From contig JAIRSN010000168.1 in the NCBI GenBank assembly GCA_031255425.1, forward strand, positions 1 to 7,456: a stretch of 7,456 bases of DNA. The letters are read 5' to 3'. Below, in pieces: positions 1 to 5,660 of this stretch. The position numbers were made by a program, and so were the translations under genes. Under the pieces are notes generated by a model. That model saw nothing but the letters and a program-made list of their open reading frames with translations, was not told the DNA's origin and ran no database searches. How positions within the stretch are numbered: the stretch's first letter is position 1; the number at the start of each line of letters is the position of its first letter. The stretch is from Dysgonamonadaceae bacterium. Its GTDB lineage: Bacteria > Bacteroidota > Bacteroidia > Bacteroidales > Azobacteroidaceae.

Positions 1-41
1 TTGGTGCATAATTGAAGATTTTGTGCTACCTTTGCTGCCTA
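1..41 (+). promoter_or_regulatory. Predicted Bacteroidetes-type promoter of glnS
   Basis: TACCTTTG at 27-34 matches the Bacteroidetes -7 consensus TAnnTTTG exactly. The matching upstream element (consensus TTTG) may be the TTG at positions 1-3, about 23 bases away; this is slightly long for the usual 19-21 base spacer, and the base before it lies outside the window. Transcription would start around position 40, leaving an untranslated leader of roughly 25 bases before the glnS ATG at 66. No Shine-Dalgarno sequence is visible in this leader, which is usual in this phylum. The -7 box is seen directly; the start point is inferred. Confidence 0.65.
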
Positions 42-65
42 AACCCTGATCATTAATGTACAAGT

Positions 66-1748
66 ATGAGTGAAGAATGCAAAAAGAGCCTGAACTTTAT
101 TGAAGTAATTGTAGAAAAAGACTTGGCAGAAGGAAAAAACGCGGGCAAAATACAAACCCGTTTCCCGCCGGAACCCAACGGATATTTACATATCGGCCAT
201 GCGAAAGCTATTTGCATGGATTTTGGCATCGCCCAAAAATACGGAGGCGTTTGTAATCTTCGTTTCGACGACACCAACCCCTCGAAAGAAGAGGTGGAAT
301 ATGTCGATTCTATTAAGGAAGACATTCAGTGGCTGGGTTATAAATGGGAAAATATCTACTACGCTTCCGACTACTTCCCTCAACTTTGGGCATTCGCCGT
401 TCAACTGATCAAAGCCGGAAAAGCCTACATCGACGAGCAGTCGTCCGAAGAAATTGCCCGGCAAAAAGGCACGCCGACCCAGGCAGGCATTCATTCGCCC
501 TACAGGGATCGCCCCGTGGCGGAAAACCTCCGCTTGTTTGAGCAGATGAATACGGGGGAAATCCCCGAAGGCGCCAGGGTACTGCGGGCGAAAATAGATA
601 TGGCCAATCCCAACATGCATTTTCGCGATCCGGTCATCTACCGGGTCATTCACCACCCTCACCACCGGACGGGAACGGCATGGAAAGCCTATCCGATGTA
701 TGATTTCGCCCACGGGCAAAGCGATTATTTTGAAGGCGTTACGCATTCCATCTGCACCCTGGAGTTCGAAGTCCACCGGCCTTTGTACGATTGGTTTATC
801 GAACAACTGAAAGCGTTCCGCCCGGAAGACGCCGGTTACCGCCCGCAACAATTTGAGTTCAACCGCTTGAACCTGACTTACACAATGATGAGCAAGCGGA
901 AATTGCTGCAATTGGTGCAGGAAGAACTTGTTTGCGGTTGGGACGATCCCCGTATGCCGACCATCACCGGCTTGCGGCGGAGAGGCTATACGCCGGAAGC
1001 CATCCGGAAGTTCATCGACAAAATCGGCTATACCAAGTTTGAGGCAACCATCGACGTCGCCCTGTTGGAACACGCCATCCGCGAAGACTTGAATGTAAAA
1101 GCCAAGCGCGTATCGGCGGTGATCGATCCCGTCAGGCTGATTCTCGTAAACTATCCGAGGGAAACGGTGGAAATGATGGAAGCCGTCAACAATCCCGAAG
1201 ACGAATCGATGGGAAGCCATGAAATTGCTTTCACCCGCGAACTGTTTATCGAAAGAGAAGATTTCATGGAAGATGCACCCAAGAAATTCTTCCGCATGAC
1301 ACCCGGGCAGGAAGTCCGCCTGAAAAATGCGTACATCGTCAAATGCACCGGCGTCAAAAAAGACGAAGAAGGAAAGATAGAAGAAATATATGCCGAATAC
1401 GATCCGGAAACCAAAAGCGGAATGCCCGAAAGCAACCGGAAAGTAAAAGGCACTTTGCACTGGGTCTCCGCAGAATACAGCCTTCCGGCAGAGGTTCGCC
1501 TGTACGACCGGCTTTTCAGCGTCGAAAACCCAAGCGAAGAAAAAGATACGGATTTCCGGGAACACTTAAACCCCGGCTCATTAATCATCAAAACCGACGC
1601 AAGAGTGGAAAAAGAATTGGAAAACGCAAAACCATTAGACAGCTTCCAGTTTCAACGACTGGGCTATTTCAATGTAGATCCGGATTCAACGGCAGGGAAA
1701 TTGGTTTTCAACCGGACCGTTTCGCTGAAAGATTCCAAAAAGGCATAA
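66..1748 (+). CDS. glnS: Glutaminyl-tRNA synthetase (GlnRS)
   Basis: This cytoplasmic class I aminoacyl-tRNA synthetase attaches glutamine to tRNA-Gln using ATP. The 560-residue product has the family's expected length (the E. coli enzyme is about 554). The catalytic Rossmann fold carries FPPEPNGYLHIGHAKAI at residues 33-49, including the HIGH signature (42-45), and LRFDDTNP at 65-72. The second ATP-binding signature appears as MMSKRKL at 274-280, the GlnRS form of KMSKS. The region after about residue 340 corresponds to the two beta-barrel anticodon-binding domains and ends with the typical QFQRLGYFNVDPDS (528-541) and LVFNRTVSL (546-554). There is no N-terminal YqeY-like or C-terminal extension. 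The ATG at 66 follows a well-placed promoter and gives the normal N-terminus. Eukaryote-type GlnRS/GluRS-group synthetases in bacteria are generally considered acquired from eukaryotes; that is family knowledge. All signature residues are present and the gene is intact. The product is very secure. Confidence 0.98.
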   Translation: MSEECKKSLNFIEVIVEKDLAEGKNAGKIQTRFPPEPNGYLHIGHAKAICMDFGIAQKYGGVCNLRFDDTNPSKEEVEYVDSIKEDIQWLGYKWENIYYASDYFPQLWAFAVQLIKAGKAYIDEQSSEEIARQKGTPTQAGIHSPYRDRPVAENLRLFEQMNTGEIPEGARVLRAKIDMANPNMHFRDPVIYRVIHHPHHRTGTAWKAYPMYDFAHGQSDYFEGVTHSICTLEFEVHRPLYDWFIEQLKAFRPEDAGYRPQQFEFNRLNLTYTMMSKRKLLQLVQEELVCGWDDPRMPTITGLRRRGYTPEAIRKFIDKIGYTKFEATIDVALLEHAIREDLNVKAKRVSAVIDPVRLILVNYPRETVEMMEAVNNPEDESMGSHEIAFTRELFIEREDFMEDAPKKFFRMTPGQEVRLKNAYIVKCTGVKKDEEGKIEEIYAEYDPETKSGMPESNRKVKGTLHWVSAEYSLPAEVRLYDRLFSVENPSEEKDTDFREHLNPGSLIIKTDARVEKELENAKPLDSFQFQRLGYFNVDPDSTAGKLVFNRTVSLKDSKKA

Positions 1749-1785
1749 CCGGATTTATTAATTCATAACTCGTAATTCTAAAAAT
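1749..1785 (+). other. Intergenic spacer glnS-TPR gene, A/T-rich leader
   Basis: This 37-base gap holds no recognisable terminator hairpin and no TAnnTTTG promoter box, so read-through from glnS into the TPR gene is plausible. The last part, TAATTCTAAAAATATG, is A-rich and lacks a Shine-Dalgarno sequence. A TTAATTC stretch here recurs before the alpha-subunit gene near 3141-3147, followed in both cases by an A-run directly before ATG. It probably favours unstructured ribosome entry; that role is inferred. Confidence 0.4.
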
Positions 1786-2883
1786 ATGTTCGAATACAGA
1801 GATTTCGACGAAGATCCGGATGAATTTTCGAAGGAAGCGTACCCGGATTTTTACTATGATTGGGACGAAATATTGACAAAAAACCTGAACCCCTGTTTTC
1901 TTGAGGCAGACGAATTTAGCGAAATAATAGAGATCTATTTTGACGAAAACGAACCCGGCAAAGCCAAGCAGACCATCCGGCAGGCGTTGCGGTTTCATCC
2001 CGAAAACGAAGACCTGATTTATGATATTTTACTCCTGTTAAGCGAGTATGAATTGTGGAATGACCTGCTTGAATTTTCGGAACAGCACAAAGACATCTCC
2101 GGCGTATGGGCGGACGGGCATCGGTTGACCGCGCTTTTGCACCTGGGCATGGAGGAAGACGCCTTCCTTTATTTCCGGAAAATGAAAAGCAAATACGAAA
2201 AGAACAAAAAAAACCTCTCCATTATATACCAGGCGATGGGCGAAGCGCTGAATGAGGTCGATCTTTTCGGTTCGACCATCGAAGTGATCGACGAGATTCT
2301 TTCCATCCTCGACCCCAACGTCGATTTTTACTGGCTGCAACTTCAGGCGCACCTCTCTTTGGACAACAAGGAAAAAGTGTTGCAAATAGCCGAACAGATC
2401 GAACGCATCAACCCCCTGGATGCCGAAACCTGGTCGCGCCTGGGAAACGTCTATTTAGATGTAGATGAAACGGAAAAAGCCATCGACGCCTATGAATTTG
2501 TCGAGTCGCTGGACAACAAAAAATCAATCAATTACATCCATTTAATTTCCGCTTACGAAAAAAACGGGAATTATCTCAAGGCTTTGGAAAAAGCAAAAGA
2601 TTATCTATATTTGTACCCCGAGCGCTATATGATGAACATTTTGGCTGCAAATATTTGTTCTAAAATGGAGCTGTGGAGAGAAGCGCTTTCGTTCGTAGAT
2701 GTTGCACTCAGAAGGGTTCCGGAATCGGACGAACTTTACCTGTACAAGAGTAATGTTTTTCTCAACCTCGGAGAGCAAAAGAGAGCAATATCGGTGCTGA
2801 AAGAAGGAATAAAATTAACAAATGACCAGGAAGGAAACTTAAAAAAAGAATTGGAAAGACTACAAAATCAATACCCAAATTAA
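1786..2883 (+). CDS. Tetratricopeptide-repeat (TPR) protein, function unknown
   Basis: A 365-residue, probably cytoplasmic protein with no signal peptide or membrane segment. The first 55 residues are very acidic and aromatic (FEYRDFDEDPDEF at 2-14, then a YYDWDE stretch). The rest is made of helix pairs of the TPR type: roughly 42-75, 144-177, 180-211, 214-247, 250-281, 282-315 and 316-349. The clearest repeats are AETWSRLGNVYLDVDETEKA (213-232), with the alternating W/L/G/Y/A pattern, and SINYIHLISAYEKNGNYLKA (247-266). Several units end in a proline-containing turn (INP, YPE, VPE). TPRs are protein-protein scaffolds. The gene ends only four bases before the ferredoxin-subunit gene, so it is probably cotranscribed with the oxidoreductase and could assist its assembly or regulation, but nothing in the sequence proves this. 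From memory, a TPR gene in this position is common in Bacteroidales. No enzymatic motif is visible. Confidence 0.9.
   Translation: MFEYRDFDEDPDEFSKEAYPDFYYDWDEILTKNLNPCFLEADEFSEIIEIYFDENEPGKAKQTIRQALRFHPENEDLIYDILLLLSEYELWNDLLEFSEQHKDISGVWADGHRLTALLHLGMEEDAFLYFRKMKSKYEKNKKNLSIIYQAMGEALNEVDLFGSTIEVIDEILSILDPNVDFYWLQLQAHLSLDNKEKVLQIAEQIERINPLDAETWSRLGNVYLDVDETEKAIDAYEFVESLDNKKSINYIHLISAYEKNGNYLKALEKAKDYLYLYPERYMMNILAANICSKMELWREALSFVDVALRRVPESDELYLYKSNVFLNLGEQKRAISVLKEGIKLTNDQEGNLKKELERLQNQYPN
2583..2620 (+). promoter_or_regulatory. Candidate internal promoter inside the TPR gene
   Basis: TTTG at 2583-2586 and TATATTTG at 2606-2613 are separated by exactly 19 bases, an exact match to the Bacteroidetes consensus TTTG-N19-21-TAnnTTTG. 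Transcription would start near 2620, about 270 bases upstream of the ferredoxin-subunit gene and within the end of the TPR coding region. It could give the oxidoreductase subunits their own transcript in addition to read-through from upstream. The bases also encode ordinary protein here (part of the YLYLYP segment), so a chance match remains possible. Confidence 0.4.
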
Positions 2884-2887
2884 AATT

Positions 2888-3112
2888 ATGGCAAAAATAA
2901 GAGGAACAGTTGTGATTGACACCAATCGGTGCAAAGGATGTGACCTTTGCGTAGTAGCATGTCCGACAGACGTGCTTGTGTTGGGAAATGAAGTGAATAG
3001 CAAAGGCTATAATTATGCTCAACAAGTAAAACCGGACGAATGTATTGGTTGTGCAAACTGCGGATATGTGTGTCCCGACGGATGCATTACCGTTTATAAA
3101 GTAAAAATCTGA
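2888..3112 (+). CDS. korD: 2-oxoacid:ferredoxin oxidoreductase, delta subunit (2x[4Fe-4S] ferredoxin)
   Basis: This 74-residue protein carries electrons from the catalytic subunits to free ferredoxin. Two classic binding motifs are visible: C15-x2-C18-x2-C21-x3-C25-P and C52-x2-C55-x2-C58-x3-C62-P, each expected to hold one [4Fe-4S] cluster. A ninth cysteine at residue 66 (CPDGC) lies outside the two motifs. The length and the N-terminal strand (RGTVVIDTNRCKGC) match the small delta subunits of four-subunit Kor/Vor enzymes better than a free ferredoxin, and the alpha, beta and gamma genes follow directly. The ATG is four bases after the TPR stop codon, with an A/T-rich lead-in and no Shine-Dalgarno sequence. 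It would act in the cytoplasm. The symbol is assigned by subunit class; vorD or a generic ferredoxin label would be equally valid because the substrate is unknown. Confidence 0.92.
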   Translation: MAKIRGTVVIDTNRCKGCDLCVVACPTDVLVLGNEVNSKGYNYAQQVKPDECIGCANCGYVCPDGCITVYKVKI

Positions 3113-3142
3113 AAAACCGCCCAACCAAAACGCCGGTTTTTT
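3112..3142 (+). terminator. Weak hairpin with T-run between delta and alpha genes
   Basis: AAAAACCG at 3112-3119 can pair with CGGTTTTT at 3134-3141, an 8-bp stem (three G-C pairs) around a 14-base loop, ending in a run of six T. It starts at the last base of the delta stop codon. The shape resembles an intrinsic terminator, but the stem is weak, the loop large and the T-run is mostly part of the stem. As it sits inside an otherwise tight subunit operon, partial attenuation or protection of the upstream mRNA end is more likely than full termination. Function is inferred. Confidence 0.3.
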
Positions 3143-3163
3143 AATTCTTAATCTAACAAAAAT

Positions 3164-4249
3164 ATGGCAGAAGAAATTAAGTTAATGAAAGGGAATGAAG
3201 CGATTGCACATGCTGCCATTCGCTACGGTGTAGACGGATATTTCGGGTATCCGATCACACCACAATCGGAAATCATGGAAACCCTTATGGAAGAAAAACC
3301 CTGGGAAACAACCGGGATGACCGTCCTCCAGGCCGAAAGCGAAGTGGCAGCCATTAATATGGTCTATGGAGGAGCCGCTTGCGGAAAAAGAGTGATGACC
3401 TCTTCGTCCAGTCCGGGAATCAGTTTAAAACAGGAAGGCATTTCGTATATGGCAGGCGCCGAATTGCCCGGGCTAATCGTAAATGTAATGCGGGGCGGAC
3501 CCGGATTAGGGACAATCCAACCCAGCCAGGCCGATTATTTTCAAACCGTTAAAGGAGGAGGACACGGCGATTACCGTTTAATCACGCTGGCGCCGGCTTC
3601 CGTTCAGGAAATGGCAGACCATGTCGCCTTGGGATTCGAATTGTCCTTTAAATACAACAATCCGGCCATGATTCTTTCGGATGGCGTAATCGGGCAAATG
3701 ATGGAAAAAGTGATCCTGCCGGAACAACGGCCGCGGAAAACAGAAGCCGAAATCCGCTCGGAACAACCCTGGGCTACGCTCGGAAAACCAGCCTCCCGCA
3801 AACCGAATATCATCACTTCGCTGGAGCTGGATTCCTCTATTATGGAACAAAACAATATTCGCTTTCAGGCAAAATACAAAACCATTGAAGAAAACGAAGT
3901 CTTATATGAAGAATTACTTTGCGACGATGCCGACTATTTGATTGTCGCATTCGGCTCTGCTGCGCGAATCAGCCAGAAAGCGGTCGACATGGCACGGAAA
4001 GAAGGAATAAAAGTAGGTCTTTTCCGCCCGATCACCTTGTGGCCTTTCCCGGTAAAGGAAATCAGCGCCTGCAAAAACAAAGTAAAAGGAATCCTGGTCG
4101 TCGAACTGAATGCCGGGCAAATGATCGAAGACGTGAAACTTGCCGTGGAATGTAAAATCCCGGTAAACCATTACGGACGCTTGGGCGGAATCGTTCCCAC
4201 ACCTCAGGAAGTGCTCAGAGAAATGAAAAAAATGAAAGAAACAATATGA
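3164..4249 (+). CDS. korA: 2-oxoacid:ferredoxin oxidoreductase, alpha subunit (KorA/VorB type)
   Basis: This is the alpha subunit (361 residues, the normal length when gamma is a separate gene) of the cytoplasmic enzyme that interconverts a 2-oxoacid plus CoA with acyl-CoA, CO2 and reduced ferredoxin. Residues 1-180 are the pyrimidine-binding-type domain, with GYPITPQSE (28-36) contributing to the thiamine site, QAESE at 56-60, TSSSSPG (79-85) and RGGPGLGT (110-117), all in family order. The C-terminal part is a transketolase-C-like domain, beginning around DYLIVAFGSAARIS and including GLFRPITLWPFP. The gene overlaps the beta gene by four bases (ATGA), indicating translational coupling. The ATG at 3164 follows CTAACAAAAAT and gives the usual start. 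Homologues in Bacteroidota are variously named VorB (3-methyl-2-oxobutanoate) or KorA (2-oxoglutarate). The family assignment is secure; the substrate, and so the symbol, is not. Confidence 0.94.
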   Translation: MAEEIKLMKGNEAIAHAAIRYGVDGYFGYPITPQSEIMETLMEEKPWETTGMTVLQAESEVAAINMVYGGAACGKRVMTSSSSPGISLKQEGISYMAGAELPGLIVNVMRGGPGLGTIQPSQADYFQTVKGGGHGDYRLITLAPASVQEMADHVALGFELSFKYNNPAMILSDGVIGQMMEKVILPEQRPRKTEAEIRSEQPWATLGKPASRKPNIITSLELDSSIMEQNNIRFQAKYKTIEENEVLYEELLCDDADYLIVAFGSAARISQKAVDMARKEGIKVGLFRPITLWPFPVKEISACKNKVKGILVVELNAGQMIEDVKLAVECKIPVNHYGRLGGIVPTPQEVLREMKKMKETI

Positions 4250-5031
4250 AAGACATAATCAATCCCGAAAATAAGGTTTACGAAAAACCGCGCTTGATGA
4301 ACGACTCCCCCATGCATTATTGTCCGGGGTGCAGTCATGGTGTAGTACACAAACTCGTAGCGGAAGTTATTGACGAAATGGGTCTGGGCGAAAAAACAAT
4401 CGGAGTAGCGCCGGTAGGATGCGCCGTTTTCGCTTACAACTACTTGGATATAGATTGGGTAGAAGCCGCCCACGGACGGGCGCCGGCAGTTGCGACAGCC
4501 GTAAAACGCTTAAACCCCGACAAAATGGTATTCACCTATCAGGGCGACGGCGATCTGGCGGCTATCGGTACGGCAGAAACGATTCACGCCTGCAACCGGG
4601 GAGAAAATATTGTGATTATTTTCATCAACAATGCAATATACGGAATGACCGGAGGCCAGATGGCGCCGACAACCCTTCTCGACATGAAAACCGCGACTTG
4701 TCCCTACGGGCGGAACACCTCTTTGAACGGTTATCCGTTGAAAATATCGGACTTGCTGGCTCAGTTGGAAGGCACGTACCTGATTTCCCGCGAAACGGTT
4801 CATACGGCTCCGGCGATCAAAAGGGCGAAAAAGATGCTTCGGAAAGCATTCGAAAATGCAATGGCGGGAAAAGGCAGTTCTGTGGTGGAATTTGTTTCTA
4901 CCTGTGCCTCCGGCTGGAAAATGACTCCCGACCAAGCCAACAAATGGATGGTCGAAAACATGTTGCCCATGTATCCTTTGGGCGTTTTGAAAGATAAATC
5001 ATCGGATTCTCAACATACAACAGCAAAATAA
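4246..5031 (+). CDS. korB: 2-oxoacid:ferredoxin oxidoreductase, beta subunit (thiamine pyrophosphate-binding)
   Basis: The catalytic partner of alpha (261 residues), which binds thiamine pyrophosphate and the proximal [4Fe-4S] cluster. The cofactor motif is clear: GDGD at 100-103, then NNAIYGMTGGQ from 128 to 138, the standard GDG-x(~26)-NN arrangement that places Mg2+ and the diphosphate. CPGC at 26-29, Cys59 (in PVGCA) and Cys220 (in STCASGW) are positioned to be the four cluster ligands by analogy with this enzyme family; that assignment is inferred. GRAPAVATAVKR (77-88) is another typical segment. The C-terminal tail after about residue 250 is polar and probably flexible. The start is fixed by the four-base ATGA overlap with the alpha stop. 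The gamma gene follows six bases after the stop. All expected cofactor residues are present, so the enzyme should be active. 2-Oxoglutarate and branched-chain 2-oxoacids are the leading substrate candidates. Confidence 0.95.
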   Translation: MKDIINPENKVYEKPRLMNDSPMHYCPGCSHGVVHKLVAEVIDEMGLGEKTIGVAPVGCAVFAYNYLDIDWVEAAHGRAPAVATAVKRLNPDKMVFTYQGDGDLAAIGTAETIHACNRGENIVIIFINNAIYGMTGGQMAPTTLLDMKTATCPYGRNTSLNGYPLKISDLLAQLEGTYLISRETVHTAPAIKRAKKMLRKAFENAMAGKGSSVVEFVSTCASGWKMTPDQANKWMVENMLPMYPLGVLKDKSSDSQHTTAK

Positions 5032-5037
5032 TTAACT

Positions 5038-5589
5038 ATGCAACACGAAATAGTGATAGCCGGATTCGGCGGACAAGGAGTCCTTTCTATGGGTAAGATA
5101 CTTGCTTATTCGGGATTGATGGAAAACAAAGAAGTCACGTGGTTCCCGTCTTACGGCCCGGAACAGCGGGGCGGAACCGCCAATGTAACCGTAATTCTAA
5201 GTGAAGACCGAATATCTTCCCCTGTTTTAAATGAATATGATATTGCAATCATCCTGAATCAACCCTCGCTGGAAAAATTTGAAAATGCAGTCAAGCAGGG
5301 GGGAATCCTCATTTACGATGGTTACGGTATTACCAAAAAACCCACCCGGAAAGACATTCGGATCTTCGAAATAGACGCCATGAATACGGCAACGAAAGAA
5401 GGAAATGTAAAAGCCTTCAATATGATTGTCCTGGGCGGAATGTTGAAGATAGTCCCGATGGTTAAATTGGAAAGCGTAATGGCAGGATTGAAAAAATCAC
5501 TTCCGGAACGCCACCATAAACTTTTACCAATGAATGAAAAAGCCATCCTGAGAGGGATGGAACTGATAAAAGAACAAACTGTGGAATAA
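5038..5589 (+). CDS. korC: 2-oxoacid:ferredoxin oxidoreductase, gamma subunit
   Basis: A 183-residue gamma subunit, the family's usual size, that completes the oxidoreductase; in related enzymes this domain contributes to the CoA site. The hallmark GFGGQGV is at residues 9-15, immediately after the first beta strand (HEIVIA), followed by the conserved YGPEQRGGTA at 39-48. The middle contains the expected strand-rich Rossmann-like core (DIAIILNQPS near 68-77, GGILIYDGYG near 88-97). The N-terminal methionine is six bases after the beta stop, in an A/T-rich context (AATTAACTATG) without a Shine-Dalgarno sequence. No terminator follows it; the porin gene begins five bases after its TAA. The family is certain; the symbol follows the Kor naming used for the neighbouring subunits, and vorA/vorC-type naming is also in use. 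Confidence 0.94.
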   Translation: MQHEIVIAGFGGQGVLSMGKILAYSGLMENKEVTWFPSYGPEQRGGTANVTVILSEDRISSPVLNEYDIAIILNQPSLEKFENAVKQGGILIYDGYGITKKPTRKDIRIFEIDAMNTATKEGNVKAFNMIVLGGMLKIVPMVKLESVMAGLKKSLPERHHKLLPMNEKAILRGMELIKEQTVE

Positions 5590-5594
5590 AAATA

Positions 5595-5660
5595 TTGAGA
5601 CGGTTTAACCCCATACTGCTTTTGTTCTCAGGACTTTTTCCGCTGAATCTTTCCGGACAG
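5595..5660 (+). other. Predicted signal-peptide coding segment of the porin
   Basis: Residues 1-22 of the porin show the three parts of a Sec signal peptide: a basic start (RR at 2-3), a hydrophobic stretch at 7-19 and small residues Ser20-Gly21 before Gln22. No lipobox cysteine is present, so it is not a lipoprotein. This segment is the main reason for accepting the TTG codon as the start. Confidence 0.75.

Noticed and set aside
186..1565. A 459-codon open frame on the - strand opposite glnS
   Set aside because: It lies entirely within the secure glnS gene, its translation is rich in Phe, His and Arg with no recognisable domain, and it follows from glnS codon choice avoiding antisense stops.
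1343..1768. A 141-codon + strand frame overlapping the end of glnS
   Set aside because: It is an out-of-frame reading of the well-conserved glnS C-terminus, is very Arg-rich and has no homologous features.
4419..4997. A 192-codon + strand frame inside the beta-subunit gene
   Set aside because: It overlaps the thiamine-binding core of the beta gene and its translation is Arg/Gly-rich low-information sequence, typical of an out-of-frame reading.
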